A stretch of 64,000 nt of DNA from Bacillota bacterium (GCA_023436305.1 JAEZJQ010000050.1:13053-77052), one strand, 5' to 3'; counted from the stretch's first letter, positions 51,504-61,290 are shown. Notes: a model not told the origin generated them from the letters alone. Numbers and translations are program-made.

Positions 51504-52310
51504 CTAAGACCCCAGTTCAATGTCACAACTTTTGACTCCATGAAATTGATTCACCGGCCCTTTTCCTTTACCGATCTTCAGCGAATATTGTATGGCCGCG
51601 CTAATAAATTCCTTGGCCATTCGGACAGCGGACAACGGGTCCCGGCCTTTGGCCAGATAGGCGGCGATGGCGGACGAAAGGGTGCATCCGGTGCCATGAG
51701 TATTATCGGTGGCAATTCGTTTGGCTTCCAATAAAGTAAAATTTGTTCCATCATAAAAAACATCAATAGGATCTCCGGTTAAATGCCCACCTTTCACCAG
51801 CACCATTCTGGAACCCATTTGATGGAGCGTATATGCGGCCTTTTTCATATCTTCCGGATTGGTAACGGTTGTCCCGGTCAAGATCCCGGCTTCGGTAAGA
51901 TTGGGAGTCACCAAATCAACCACTGGCAGCAACTGCTCAATAAGGACGTTCCGCGCCTCCCCGGGTAGAAGGATCGAGCCGCTGGTGGAGGCCAGAACCG
52001 GATCGAGGACAATGTTCCCGGCGTGGTAATGACGAAGCATTCCGGCGGCCACGGCGATATTCCCGGAGCTGCCCAGCATTCCGATCTTCACGGCGTCCGC
52101 TCCGATATCCGTTAAAACCGACTCTAACTGTTTCCGGACCATCTCCGGCCCGATAACCTCTATGGCCTGAACTCCCAGAGTATTCTGGGCGGTAAGCGCC
52201 GTGATTACCGTCACGCCATAAACCCCTAGCGCGGAAAAAGTCTTAAGATCCGCTTGAATTCCCGCTCCGGCCCCGGAGTCGGACCCCGCGATTGTCAATG
52301 CTGTCGGCAA
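51504..52310 (-). CDS. thiD: HMP/HMP-P kinase ThiD
   Basis: A 268-residue PfkB-type kinase giving HMP pyrophosphate. Motifs: ALTIAGSDSGAGAGIQADLKTF at the start, the VTAxTAQNT-like VITALTAQNTLGV, VLDPVLASTSG, LVKGGHL, and the catalytic Asp context HGTGCTLSSAIAA near residue 210. The start is TTG 52310 with GGGGG eight bases upstream. It is the first gene behind the TPP riboswitch. Confidence 0.97.
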   Translation of the reverse strand: MPTALTIAGSDSGAGAGIQADLKTFSALGVYGVTVITALTAQNTLGVQAIEVIGPEMVRKQLESVLTDIGADAVKIGMLGSSGNIAVAAGMLRHYHAGNIVLDPVLASTSGSILLPGEARNVLIEQLLPVVDLVTPNLTEAGILTGTTVTNPEDMKKAAYTLHQMGSRMVLVKGGHLTGDPIDVFYDGTNFTLLEAKRIATDNTHGTGCTLSSAIAAYLAKGRDPLSAVRMAKEFISAAIQYSLKIGKGKGPVNQFHGVKSCDIELGS

Positions 52311-52328
52311 AGAAATAACCCCCTGAAA

Positions 52329-52355
52329 TAAAAAATGCCTACCTGAATGGTAAGC
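52329..52355 (-). terminator. Riboswitch-controlled terminator before thiD
   Basis: On the minus strand GCTTACC (52355-52349) pairs with GGTAGGC (52343-52337) and is followed by a T-run. It sits between the TPP aptamer and thiD, so ligand binding probably ends transcription. Confidence 0.85.
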
Positions 52356-52364
52356 GTATTTTCA

Positions 52365-52446
52365 TGGCTTTCCTACGGCGGTTTTAACCGCTTCAGGTTC
52401 AAAGGGTTGGGACAAAATCCCTCTCAGCGAACGCACCCCTAGCTTA
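52365..52446 (-). ncRNA. TPP riboswitch (THI element) of the thi operon
   Basis: The minus strand carries the conserved THI sequence blocks: GGGGTGC, CTGAGAGGG, ACCCTTTGAACCTG, and CGTAGGAAAGC as closing part of P1. A variable stem AGCGGTTAAAACCGC lies between the last two. It senses thiamine pyrophosphate and controls thiDME-HAD-thiC through the terminator just downstream. Confidence 0.95.
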
Positions 52447-52614
52447 ATATTCATTTTTCCCATATAAATATTATCACTTCATGGTTTCAAAGTAAAGAAA
52501 ATTAACGTTGAATGATACCCTTATCATTGTTAACAGATTTTTATAATACCCGTATTCCCATGGTAATATATATAATCGTATACTGAAACTAGCTTCTCCA
52601 TTTTCAATCAAATT

Positions 52615-52643
52615 TTGACAATATTATATTAAAATGGTAATAT
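52615..52643 (+). promoter_or_regulatory. Promoter of lipoprotein 1
   Basis: TTGACA (52615-52620), 17-base spacer, TAATAT (52638-52643). It is nearly identical to the promoter before lipoprotein 2, so the duplicated unit includes its promoter. Confidence 0.85.
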
Positions 52644-52682
52644 ATGAACATTAATATAAATAAATTGGGGGAGGGATATTCA

Positions 52683-53390
52683 ATGAAAAAACACTTATCA
52701 ATTTTTATCCTGGGTATTGTACTATGGGGATTTATTTTTATTAATTCAGGTTGTGGAGGGTCCTCCGTCCCCATACAATCTTCCATTTGGCGTGACGATG
52801 GAACAGGAACGGGTTTTACGCAATTTTACACCAACGATCCGAATGAATATAATTATAATTTTTGGTGTGCGCTTTCTACACCCCAAACCCCTATGATTTC
52901 AGTGGAAACACAAGTTAAAAAGATTTCCGGAAATCAATATTGGGGTTATGGCGTTCTCTATTGTTATCAAGATAGCAACAATTTTTATTGTTTGTTAATA
53001 ACCACTAACAATTATTATTGTGTTTATAAAAGGGTAGATGGCATATTCTCCCCGGTATTGGATTGGAGACACTCCTCCATTTTATATTCAGGTTATGATG
53101 TATTAAATAAAATAAGGATCAATCTTTCTACAACTACCCCAAATTCCTTCACTGTATACTTCAATGATTTATGGGATTATACCTTTATTGATTCAAGCTT
53201 TACAAGTGGCGACAGTGGTTTTTATGCTACTTGCGGTAAATCCGGTGATGAAAATTTTCCAAATGTTCCGGTGGACGTGAGGTTTAACCAACTTACACCC
53301 GCACTTTCTTCAGCAAGTATAAAAACCTTCAATGAAACCACAAGCAATTCAAATAAGTCTATACCTAATTGTATTGAGAAAGCTTATTAA
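52683..53390 (+). CDS. Putative lipoprotein 1 of a tandem pair
   Basis: A 235-residue protein from ATG 52683 behind GGGGGAGGG; an in-frame ATG at 52644 abuts the -10 and is not usable. A signal segment (KKHLSIFILGIVLWGFIFIN) ends in SGCGG, a lipobox-like site, so the Cys is probably acylated and the protein held at the membrane. The mature part, SSIWRDDGTGTGFTQFYTND onward, alternates short aromatic strands and looks like a concanavalin/LamG-like beta sandwich (YWGYGVLYCYQDSNNFYCLL, FTVYFNDLWDYTFIDSS). No catalytic motif is seen. It is paralogous to the next gene. A role in surface carbohydrate binding is a guess from the fold. Confidence 0.75.
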   Translation: MKKHLSIFILGIVLWGFIFINSGCGGSSVPIQSSIWRDDGTGTGFTQFYTNDPNEYNYNFWCALSTPQTPMISVETQVKKISGNQYWGYGVLYCYQDSNNFYCLLITTNNYYCVYKRVDGIFSPVLDWRHSSILYSGYDVLNKIRINLSTTTPNSFTVYFNDLWDYTFIDSSFTSGDSGFYATCGKSGDENFPNVPVDVRFNQLTPALSSASIKTFNETTSNSNKSIPNCIEKAY

Positions 53391-53447
53391 TTATCGAATT
53401 ATCAGTTGAGAAATGTATGATTTATTCAATTTAACACTTTATAGTAG

Positions 53448-53477
53448 AAAAGCACCTCTCTCCATAGGTGCTTTTTT
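53448..53477 (+). terminator. Terminator of lipoprotein 1
   Basis: AAAAGCACCT (53448-53457) pairs with AGGTGCTTTTTT (53466-53477). The same hairpin recurs after lipoprotein 2. Confidence 0.9.
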
Positions 53478-53578
53478 ATGCCACTACAATTCGGATTACC
53501 CTTTCAATAACCCGACCGGGCATCAATACCCTTATTTTATACGTAAGCCGAACCAGCTTCACCATGATCGAACGTTTT

Positions 53579-53607
53579 TTGACAATAATATATTAAAATG
53601 GTAAGAT
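53579..53607 (+). promoter_or_regulatory. Promoter of lipoprotein 2
   Basis: TTGACA (53579-53584), 17-base spacer, TAAGAT (53602-53607). Spacer and flanks match the first promoter with few changes. Confidence 0.8.
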
Positions 53608-53645
53608 ATGAATATCCAGGCTAAAAATTTTGGGGGGATTATTGA

Positions 53646-54365
53646 ATGAAAAAGCACTTAACTATTTTTGTCCTAGCTATTTTACTTCTGTTATCCACTT
53701 TTTTTAATCTGGGTTGCGGAGGGCCCATCCAAGATCCCTACGAAGATCCCTCGATACAATCTTCCGTCTGGCGTGATGACGGAACGGGATTAGGGTATAT
53801 GCAATTTTACACCAATGATCCAAGGGAGGTATCCTCCAATTTTTGGCACCGGAACTTAAACAGTAAGGTTCCAATGACTTCAGTGTTAACTAAAGTAAAA
53901 AAGATTTCCGGAAATGCCGATTATGGATTTGGAATCATCTTTTGTTACCAGGATTCTGATAATTTTTATCGTTTGTTGATCGATACTAGGGGCTATTATT
54001 CCGTTTATGAAAAGGTCAATGGTGTTTACGGCGCATTAATCGATTGGAGCTTCTCTGATAATTTATATACCGGTTATAATACCGTAAATATTATAAAGGT
54101 CGAGCATTCGTCAGATACATTTACAATTTATTTCAATGATATCCAAGAGAATTACTTTATAGATCTCAGCTTTGCGAGTGGTGACACCGGATTTTTTGCT
54201 TCCACCGGGAAGTATTACGAAGAAAGATTTCCGAATATCCCAGTGGATGTCAGATTCAAACAACTTGAGCCCGGATGGTCCGCATCAAGCATTAAAACCT
54301 TAAATGAAGCCCCAACCAATTCATCTGAGGCTGTACTTAATTGCACTGAGAAAGTTCGTAAATAA
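53646..54365 (+). CDS. Putative lipoprotein 2 of a tandem pair
   Basis: A 239-residue paralogue of the upstream lipoprotein. The signal segment KKHLTIFVLAILLLLSTFFN leads to LGCGG, a better lipobox than copy 1. Shared blocks include QSSVWRDDGTGLGYMQFYTND, VKKISGNADYGFGIIFCYQD, SDNFYRLLIDTRGYYSVYEK and NIPVDVRF near the end. The extra residues before SSVW (GPIQDPYEDPS) are unique to this copy. GGGGGG precedes the ATG. Divergence along the whole length shows the duplication is not recent. No function is evident beyond a surface beta-sandwich. Confidence 0.75.
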   Translation: MKKHLTIFVLAILLLLSTFFNLGCGGPIQDPYEDPSIQSSVWRDDGTGLGYMQFYTNDPREVSSNFWHRNLNSKVPMTSVLTKVKKISGNADYGFGIIFCYQDSDNFYRLLIDTRGYYSVYEKVNGVYGALIDWSFSDNLYTGYNTVNIIKVEHSSDTFTIYFNDIQENYFIDLSFASGDTGFFASTGKYYEERFPNIPVDVRFKQLEPGWSASSIKTLNEAPTNSSEAVLNCTEKVRK

Positions 54366-54419
54366 TCGAATTATTAGTGAAGAAACATAGGGTTTTATTC
54401 AATTTAACCCAGTATATTC

Positions 54420-54447
54420 AAAAGCACCTATCTCCATAGGTGCTTTT
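54420..54447 (+). terminator. Terminator of lipoprotein 2
   Basis: AAAAGCACCTA and TAGGTGCTTTT form a stem like the one after lipoprotein 1, though the T-run is shorter. Confidence 0.8.
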
Positions 54448-54502
54448 GAATGCCGCTACAAATCCGAATTAACCTTCCATAACCTGGCCGGGATGAATGC
54501 CC

Positions 54503-56536
54503 TTATTTGTGCTGTAAGAAACGATTAAATCGCTCAATCACTTTGTTCTTCCCGGTGGTCAAATCGCCATCCCCAATCGCCATAATCTTATTCTCCACGG
54601 CTGTAACCATGGCCGCCCGTTCGGCATCGGTAAAATACGGTTTGGCGTATTCCCGAACCCCGCCGCCAATCCGGGGACCGCGTAGTGAATCGTTAAGATA
54701 TACCGGACCATATTGGGCATATTCAACCAGAAGCCCATCAGTCATATAATCGTAGGCGAGTTGCAATGTGTTTTTTCCTTTATTATACGAAGCCTGTTCG
54801 CCGATGGTATTGGTAATTCCGTTGGCGGTATCTAAGATCGGGTTGACGAACAGATCATTTATCTCTGCATATGTATAAAATATTCTATCAATCGGGGCCG
54901 CTCCTCCGGATGGAACCAAATATATATTATATGGATCATCGCCGTGGGCCAAACCGCGATCAATCGTAGGAAAAGCCGTCCGGCTATGGGTGCCCCCGAA
55001 ATTGATTATCGCCTGTTCCACCGGGATATTGACGCTGCGTAACACTGCGGCGTAAAGGCCGGAAGTACACCAACAACCTGTGGTAACGTAACCCTTGCCT
55101 TCCAATGGATAGAGTATCTTATCCGCCGGGGCCGGTCCTGCGTAACCGTATTGGTCCATATTGTTATTCGGACTGCCCATGTGCTGTAAATGAGCCCTCA
55201 TCCAGTTGGTAAGCGCATACACGGTATCCATTTGGCTATCTTGAACCAAACCGAGATTGGAGAGAAATTCATAACTGATTTTGGGATTCCAGGCGGTACA
55301 TTCACCCACCTTATAATAAAACAGATATTGATTGGTAGTCGAAATATAAGTTATCAATTTCCGGCCATCCAACAACCAGACCAATTGCGAGTCGGTAAAA
55401 TTCAAGAGGCTCCAAGGGACAACCTGATGGACTTCCGCCCATAATGATTGAGCAATATAGGAAAGATATATCTGCCAGGCGTCACCGGCCGATATGTAGC
55501 CATTGGAGTTTACCGCCGGAGGCGCAATGACCGGCAACGGTTCCCCATTTTCCAGAGTTGATATAACATTCATCAGATCATTCCGCTCCGAGGCGGACCA
55601 TGCCCCGTAATTTCGATCGCCATTGCCATTCCGCCAAACCATATTATTTTGAATCAGCGGTAAAGCCAGCAAAGTATTGTAGGCCGCTAATGAATACCCG
55701 TTGGGCAGCATCTCTTCCCGGACATTGTTGGTATCATCCAACTCATCATAGAGATTATTAGTGTTTAGCAATACCCGTACTTTACTATCCGGATTGACGG
55801 GAATGGCCGGATTGGGAGTAATCACCGTCCAACCGCCATTTGCGGCCAACGCGGGCAAGCTTGGCGTAAGATCGGCTGCAACACTTTCGTTCACAATGAC
55901 CCGCATTCGAACCGCCAAATTGCTCAAAGAAGCAGCGTTTCCGATATTCTTGACGGTAATTATCAGATTACTGCCGGTATCCAGACTGAGATCGCCAATT
56001 ATAAAATCGGGTCCGGTTAAAGCAGGCGGGGTCATGGTCCGGGAGAGGGTGTTTTGAAACTCATTGAGTTCCCGAATTTCATAGCCGGAATCGACCACAA
56101 CGGCGATCCGGCGATTGCTGCCGCTCATCCGGAAATTGGTTCGAATGGTGGTGCTGCCACCCGGATTACGGAATGATTGATTGGCCAGATACGACAGACT
56201 GTAGCCGCCAACAGCTTTCCCGTCAATAAATATGCTTAAACTCCCCACGCCCTCCGGAACCTCCAGATTCCCTTCATTTTTAAAAGTTACGTTCAAAACG
56301 TTCCCGGAGTCAAAGAATAACGCTGTGGGGATTAAATCAGAGCCGTTAATTAGCGGTAACTTGTAAATACCCGTAGGAATAGGCTTTATCGGAAGCGTAA
56401 TAATCGGGCTGATTCCCATATCCCGAATGATTGTATCGGCCATTAAATCGGTGCGATTAGCGCCAACGACACCCACAATCAACAACAAAACAATTAAGGT
56501 CCTTTGAATAAGTTTTGGAGAATAGTTCATTTTCAT
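54503..56536 (-). CDS. Secreted CARDB-transglutaminase-like protein
   Basis: A 677-residue exported protein. The signal peptide is at 1-34 (RTLIVLLLIVGVVGANRTDL). Two CARDB-like beta domains follow (about 50-150 and 165-270: LPLINGSDLIPTALFFDSGN, PDFIIGDLSLDTGSNLIITVKN, YDELDDTNNVREE). A transglutaminase-like fold occupies about 380-600: the Cys lies in GCWCTSGLYAAVL, the His in NFGGTHSRTAF, and the Asp in DRGLAHGDDPYNIYLV. The triad pattern suggests cysteine protease or transamidase chemistry at the cell surface. No anchor or sortase signal is present. AGGCGGGA precedes the ATG. Confidence 0.82.
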   Translation of the reverse strand: MKMNYSPKLIQRTLIVLLLIVGVVGANRTDLMADTIIRDMGISPIITLPIKPIPTGIYKLPLINGSDLIPTALFFDSGNVLNVTFKNEGNLEVPEGVGSLSIFIDGKAVGGYSLSYLANQSFRNPGGSTTIRTNFRMSGSNRRIAVVVDSGYEIRELNEFQNTLSRTMTPPALTGPDFIIGDLSLDTGSNLIITVKNIGNAASLSNLAVRMRVIVNESVAADLTPSLPALAANGGWTVITPNPAIPVNPDSKVRVLLNTNNLYDELDDTNNVREEMLPNGYSLAAYNTLLALPLIQNNMVWRNGNGDRNYGAWSASERNDLMNVISTLENGEPLPVIAPPAVNSNGYISAGDAWQIYLSYIAQSLWAEVHQVVPWSLLNFTDSQLVWLLDGRKLITYISTTNQYLFYYKVGECTAWNPKISYEFLSNLGLVQDSQMDTVYALTNWMRAHLQHMGSPNNNMDQYGYAGPAPADKILYPLEGKGYVTTGCWCTSGLYAAVLRSVNIPVEQAIINFGGTHSRTAFPTIDRGLAHGDDPYNIYLVPSGGAAPIDRIFYTYAEINDLFVNPILDTANGITNTIGEQASYNKGKNTLQLAYDYMTDGLLVEYAQYGPVYLNDSLRGPRIGGGVREYAKPYFTDAERAAMVTAVENKIMAIGDGDLTTGKNKVIERFNRFLQHK

Positions 56537-56654
56537 TAAAAAATCCCGCCTTTATCTAAATGATGTCATAATATTTATATTTATTATATCATAACATTAT
56601 TGCTCTTTTAAATTTTCCTCGTCTCAAAAAGCAAAATATTAACGGAATTCGCAA

Positions 56655-57362
56655 CTATAAAACCACATTCTCTCCTTTATAATTGATAAATCCGGGTCCA
56701 TTATCATCCACCTTGGTAATTCCCATAGCAATCCGGTAAATCCCATCAGCGGCTTCTTCCGGTTCGATCTGGGCGGTGGCCCGGCCCATGTCCGTATTCA
56801 TTCTACCGGGATGCATCGCGTAAATTTTATATTTTTCCCCCATAGTAGCCCGTAAGATGAATACTGCCTTATTCGCGGCGGTCTTGGATATGGAATAAGC
56901 CGGAAAATTAGCGCCGGAACCGGAAATACTGCCGGCTTCCGACGTAATGAAGATCATCATGCCCCGGCCATCAGCACGCATCAAGGGCAGAAAATGCTTG
57001 ATGGTGATAACGGTACCGATGGTATTGATTTCAAGGGAACGACGCAACTCTTCAATATCCATCTCCCCGATTGCCGCTTTTCTGTCCCCTGGCATCAATA
57101 CACCGGCATTGTTGATTAAAATATCAATTTTGCCATATATGTTTGATATTTGCTGCGCCGCATCCTTAATGGAAGCTTCATTCGTAACATCCATAGGGAT
57201 TACATTGATTTTACCGGCGCTGGAAGCTGCAAAATCATTCAATAAAACCGCATCCTCCCTCCCGTAAGCTCCCGCGGTCACCTGATGGCCATTGGCCGCA
57301 AACACTTTCACTAAAGACAACCCGAGACCCTTATTCGCTCCGGTAACAATCGTATTCATCAT
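56655..57362 (-). CDS. Short-chain dehydrogenase/reductase
   Basis: A 235-residue classical SDR. The cofactor-binding TGANKGLG lies at the start, NNAG near residue 90 (ILINNAGVLM), Ser in FITSEAGSISGS, and the catalytic YSISK with Tyr and Lys near 150. AMHPGRMNTDMG follows. The sequence fits an NAD(P)H-dependent alcohol/ketone reductase; the substrate is unknown. The start is uncertain among three in-frame ATGs; I prefer 57362, which leaves six bases after AAGGAG. It is monocistronic, between the transglutaminase-like and GGDEF genes. Confidence 0.88.
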   Translation of the reverse strand: MMNTIVTGANKGLGLSLVKVFAANGHQVTAGAYGREDAVLLNDFAASSAGKINVIPMDVTNEASIKDAAQQISNIYGKIDILINNAGVLMPGDRKAAIGEMDIEELRRSLEINTIGTVITIKHFLPLMRADGRGMMIFITSEAGSISGSGANFPAYSISKTAANKAVFILRATMGEKYKIYAMHPGRMNTDMGRATAQIEPEEAADGIYRIAMGITKVDDNGPGFINYKGENVVL

Positions 57363-57633
57363 TCCCATCTCCTTTAAATATTTGTTAAAAAAACAAACTC
57401 CACCGGATATTTTTTAATTGTAGCTTTGCAACAATATGTTATAATTATTATGTAATTTGAATTACCCATGGCCTTAATCATCAGACACCCACCTCTAAAG
57501 AATCCCCGAAAATAACCGAAAGTTTATATGAATGATTCACTTGCCATAAAATTTATATAATTCCATTCACCAGTCAAAATACTTTAAAATCCTGTTTGAT
57601 GGCAGTGAAAATATATATGAAAAGGGATTGTCC

Positions 57634-59163
57634 ATGAATATCATTTGTGTGTTTAAATCATGGCTTAAAAAACTGAACGATAACTTTTTACATAGCACAC
57701 TTCACAAGGTTGAATTTTTCATTTATATTTTTTCCTACCTTGCGGTAAATTGGCTGGTATTTAGTGATCACATACCATATCGATATAAAGGAGTCGTTTC
57801 GGTTGTCCAGTCATTTATCCTATTTTATCTCGCGTTCCGTTTCCGGTATTTAGGCCTGGCCTTCGCAATATTTTTTAATTTAAACGAGATTCGCATGCTT
57901 TTTCAAACGTACACCGTGGGAGACCATCCGGAATTATTGATTGCTCCCTTTGTCAAAACTTTCACCATCATTAGTGTAACCTTTATCGCGATTCTCTGCA
58001 CTAAACAGGAACAGCAGCGGATACTTCTAAAGCGCCTTTCCATCACCGATGAGTTGACCGGAATTTACAATCAACGGTTTTTCCATGAAACCCTTGCCGC
58101 TGAAATCGAAAAAGCAAACAAAAACGGCGGTTCAGTAGGACTAATTGTGATGGATATTGACGGCTTTAAGATGTTTAATGACATCTACGGCCACGATTAC
58201 GGGGATATAGTTCTCAAGGGAACCGGCGCATTACTGAAGACCATTGCCTCCGCCGAAAACCGGTTCGTATGCCGGTACGGCGGTGATGAATTCGCCATCA
58301 TTCTTTCCAACACCGACACTCAAACCATTGAACAAATTGCTTATAACTTTAAAAATAGCATCAAGGAACAGGGTAATAATTACTATCCGGATAATTTGCA
58401 CGATAAAATTACGTTATCCATGGGGCTATCAGAATACCCCCATCTGTCATCCAGTAAGGATGACTTGATATCCCACGCTGATATGGCTTTATATCACGCC
58501 AAAAATTTAGGAAAAGATAAAATTCATTTTTACCAGGATGTGGTTAATTATATCCGGAAAGGTCTTAGTTCGGACCACCAACAGCTTATCGGAATATTTA
58601 AAGCCTTGTTAAGCACGATATCGGTAAAGGATAAGTACACTTTAGCCCACTGTGAAAGGGTATCAAGTTACGTCGTCATCATTGGTGAGTTACTGAATCT
58701 GAACGCTAGAGATATAACCATTCTCCAATACGCGGGACTCCTTCATGATATCGGCAAGATCGAACTCCCCAAATCAGTGTTGAACAAGAAGGAACCCTTA
58801 ACCGACGAAGAATACGCCCAGGTCCGGATGCATCCGGTTTATAGTGAAAACATCGTGGAACCTCTGGAAAACATGGAACAATTAAGGGATTATATCCGTC
58901 ATCATCATGAACGGTATGATGGTCAAGGGTATCCGGATGGACTTGCGGGTGAGCAGATCAGCTTGGGGGCAAGAATCCTTTGTATTGCCGATTCATTTGA
59001 CGCCATGATGTCGGAACGCCCTTATTGTCCAAGTATGAACCAGGAACAGGCCGCTTTGGAACTGCAACGCTGTGCGGGAACTCAGTTTGATCCCGCAATC
59101 GTCAAGATTTTTGTAAAAGCCATACAACTAAAAAAACTAAAGTGTCCTAAAATGCTGGCTTGA
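57634..59163 (+). CDS. GGDEF-HD-GYP signalling protein with membrane N-terminus
   Basis: A 509-residue protein from ATG 57634, seven bases after AAAGGG (an earlier TTG at 57628 is less well placed). Three to four helices span residues 20-125 (FIYIFSYLAVNWLVF, FILFYLAFRFRYLGLAFAIF, TIISVTFIAIL). GGDEF domain: SITDELTGIYNQRFFHE, MDIDGFKMFNDIYGHDYGD, RYGGDEFAIIL. HD-GYP domain: LLHDIGKIELPKSVLNKKEPL, HHHERYDGQGYPDGLAG, IADSFDAM. Both sets look complete, so it may have both cyclase and phosphodiesterase activity on cyclic di-GMP. It converges with the NagZ-like gene, 13 bases apart. Confidence 0.92.
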   Translation: MNIICVFKSWLKKLNDNFLHSTLHKVEFFIYIFSYLAVNWLVFSDHIPYRYKGVVSVVQSFILFYLAFRFRYLGLAFAIFFNLNEIRMLFQTYTVGDHPELLIAPFVKTFTIISVTFIAILCTKQEQQRILLKRLSITDELTGIYNQRFFHETLAAEIEKANKNGGSVGLIVMDIDGFKMFNDIYGHDYGDIVLKGTGALLKTIASAENRFVCRYGGDEFAIILSNTDTQTIEQIAYNFKNSIKEQGNNYYPDNLHDKITLSMGLSEYPHLSSSKDDLISHADMALYHAKNLGKDKIHFYQDVVNYIRKGLSSDHQQLIGIFKALLSTISVKDKYTLAHCERVSSYVVIIGELLNLNARDITILQYAGLLHDIGKIELPKSVLNKKEPLTDEEYAQVRMHPVYSENIVEPLENMEQLRDYIRHHHERYDGQGYPDGLAGEQISLGARILCIADSFDAMMSERPYCPSMNQEQAALELQRCAGTQFDPAIVKIFVKAIQLKKLKCPKMLA

Positions 59164-59176
59164 AATTTTGAAACAC

Positions 59177-60988
59177 TCAATCGCCATAACTCATACCAAA
59201 TCCCGCCGGATAGAGAACCGCACCGTTTTTATCCGGTAACGGCACCGGCAATTTTCCCTTGGGATTTAATCCGCCAAATATGGCACGAAGCCCCGCCTCC
59301 ACCCCACCGCCGTTCCAATCGCTATATGCGGCCAAATATGCTTTCACTTCCGGAATAAACTGAATGTCATAAGGGTTACGGATAGCAACGGCAACGATTC
59401 TTTTATCCTTTTCATTGGCATACGCAACCAACTCCCGGGCATATGCCGCGATAAAACTGCTTTGAGGCGCCATATCCTTGGCGGTTACGGTCCGGGTGAA
59501 TAAAATGATGTAATCACCTTCGAGAACGGCTTTTTTTTGTTCCGGTGTCAGTGAATCAAGGTTTTCATAATTAAAACCGGTTACCGGCAGATCCCCGCCG
59601 CATATTCCCGGAACGATCCCCTGGATTGCGCTTTCTACCATTTCCTTGCCCTGGGAAGACGGCGCAAAAAATATAACTTTTTGGCCACCCGCAGGCCGGA
59701 AAGGTAACGTCTGATTTACATTTCTGACCAGAGTCACCGCTTCCCCGGCGGCTTTCTGTTTCAATCTATCGCCCGCTTGGCTTCCGACTATCTTTAAGGA
59801 TATGTTCCCCAAGCCTTGGGCGGGGTTTTGTTTTTTTAATCCCAGAATCCCTCTTTTTTGCTTTAACGCCAAAATCCTTTTTACCGAAGCATCTATCCGG
59901 GCTAGCGGTATGTTACCGTTTTTGACTTGCTGAACAATATACGGAATGGTCATATCGATCTCCCGGGGCATCAAGAGTATGTCGGCTCCGGCATTAATCG
60001 CCATGGCGGCGGCCTGGGATTGGCCGTATCGTTTGGTTATCGCTTTCATATCCAGGGCATCGGTGATGATTACACCTTGAAATCCCATTCGTTCCCGTAA
60101 AAGTCCCGTCAGACATTTTGGCGACAAGGTGGCGGGTAAGGCCGGCCCCTCCTCAATTCCCGGAAAAGTAATATGGGCGGTCATAATCATGTCCACTTGG
60201 TGTTCAATCATGGTATAATAAGGCTTTAGCTCGATGGATTCCAGCCGTTCCATATTATGTAGGATGGCGGGAAGATCAATATGGGAGTCAACCCCGGTAT
60301 CCCCATGGCCGGGAAAATGTTTGACCGCGGAGATTACCCCGGCGTCGTTTAAACCCTCCATAAATTTTAGGCCCAACCGGGTTACCAGTTCGGGGTTGCC
60401 GCCAAAAGAGCGGACCCCGATGATGGGGTTATCGGGATTGTTGTTTACGTCGATGACCGGCGCGAAGTTTACATTAAAACCTAAAGCTTTCAACTCTTTT
60501 CCCACCGTCTTGGCCACCCGGTAGGTCAGCCGCTCATCACCGGTGGCGCCAAGCGCCATATTACCAGGCATGGTTGTAGCATACTTCATCCGCGCCACGA
60601 CTCCGCCCTCCTGATCCACGGCCATGAACAATGGAATTTTGGGTGAATTCCATTGAAATTCTCCAATCAGGCGCTTCGTTTGAAGCGCTTCCACCGTATT
60701 CTCCTCAAACAGAATAATCCCGCCCGGCGTATACTTTTGGATAGCCGCCGCAATATCTTCATTGATCTCCGTTACAGCCACTCCCTGATATTTTCGGAAA
60801 TCAAGCATGAACATTTGGCCGACCTTCTCCTCCACAGTCATGCCCGCCAGGATTTCACCGGCTTTTCGCAACTCCGATTCATTGAAAACAGTTTGAACCA
60901 TGGATTGATCCCCCATAAAATTCGCCGTCATCATCAAATACATCATCATGGAAATGATTGCCCCGCCTTTTAATCCGAAGATATACAA
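59177..60988 (-). CDS. GH3 beta-N-acetylhexosaminidase (NagZ-like)
   Basis: A 603-residue GH3 enzyme of the bacterial N-acetylglucosaminidase branch. A hydrophobic stretch (GGAIISMMMYLMMTANFMG) near the start may be a signal or anchor. The (beta/alpha)8 domain has VDQEGGVVARM, the acid/base loop KHFPGHGDTGVDSH (His/Asp dyad) and the nucleophile Asp in VIITDALDM. A second alpha/beta domain follows (about 400-600), as in the two-domain Bacillus NagZ. Start TTG 60988 is preceded by AGGAGG with a five-base gap; the longer frame would read through that site. It likely trims GlcNAc from muropeptides or other glycans outside the membrane. Confidence 0.9.
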   Translation of the reverse strand: MYIFGLKGGAIISMMMYLMMTANFMGDQSMVQTVFNESELRKAGEILAGMTVEEKVGQMFMLDFRKYQGVAVTEINEDIAAAIQKYTPGGIILFEENTVEALQTKRLIGEFQWNSPKIPLFMAVDQEGGVVARMKYATTMPGNMALGATGDERLTYRVAKTVGKELKALGFNVNFAPVIDVNNNPDNPIIGVRSFGGNPELVTRLGLKFMEGLNDAGVISAVKHFPGHGDTGVDSHIDLPAILHNMERLESIELKPYYTMIEHQVDMIMTAHITFPGIEEGPALPATLSPKCLTGLLRERMGFQGVIITDALDMKAITKRYGQSQAAAMAINAGADILLMPREIDMTIPYIVQQVKNGNIPLARIDASVKRILALKQKRGILGLKKQNPAQGLGNISLKIVGSQAGDRLKQKAAGEAVTLVRNVNQTLPFRPAGGQKVIFFAPSSQGKEMVESAIQGIVPGICGGDLPVTGFNYENLDSLTPEQKKAVLEGDYIILFTRTVTAKDMAPQSSFIAAYARELVAYANEKDKRIVAVAIRNPYDIQFIPEVKAYLAAYSDWNGGGVEAGLRAIFGGLNPKGKLPVPLPDKNGAVLYPAGFGMSYGD

Positions 60989-61183
60989 GGTAACCTCCTG
61001 TATTTCCGCTACTTCCCGCAACTCACAGGTACGCCGTCCAAAGGCATATATGTTATTATTCTAATAAATCGTTCTTCATGATCCCTCTGATTCCTCCTTA
61101 ATTTTCCAAAGTTCACGAAATCGCGGTAGCAGAGGTTCGGTCATGATATTGTTGTAAATTATATGCATTAATCCCCATATTAT

Positions 61184-61211
61184 AGAGCCGGTTAAAACCG
61201 CTCTTTTTTTA
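61184..61211 (+). terminator. Terminator-like hairpin in the NagZ-GH35 gap
   Basis: AGAGCCGGTT (61184-61193) pairs with AACCGCTCT (61196-61204) with one bulge, followed by a T-run. No plus-strand gene ends here. The gap 60989-61420 contains only this and repeat R1 copy 3. Confidence 0.55.
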
Positions 61212-61290
61212 TAACCAACCGGCGTCCTTTTCGAAATCCATGGTTGACTTCGGCGGATTGAACCCGCATAATGAAGATGATTTATTGATC

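Noticed and set aside
52644..52682. Earlier ATG for lipoprotein 1
   Set aside because: It abuts the -10 element, and the added residues are absent from the paralogue. ATG 52683 has the ribosome-binding site.
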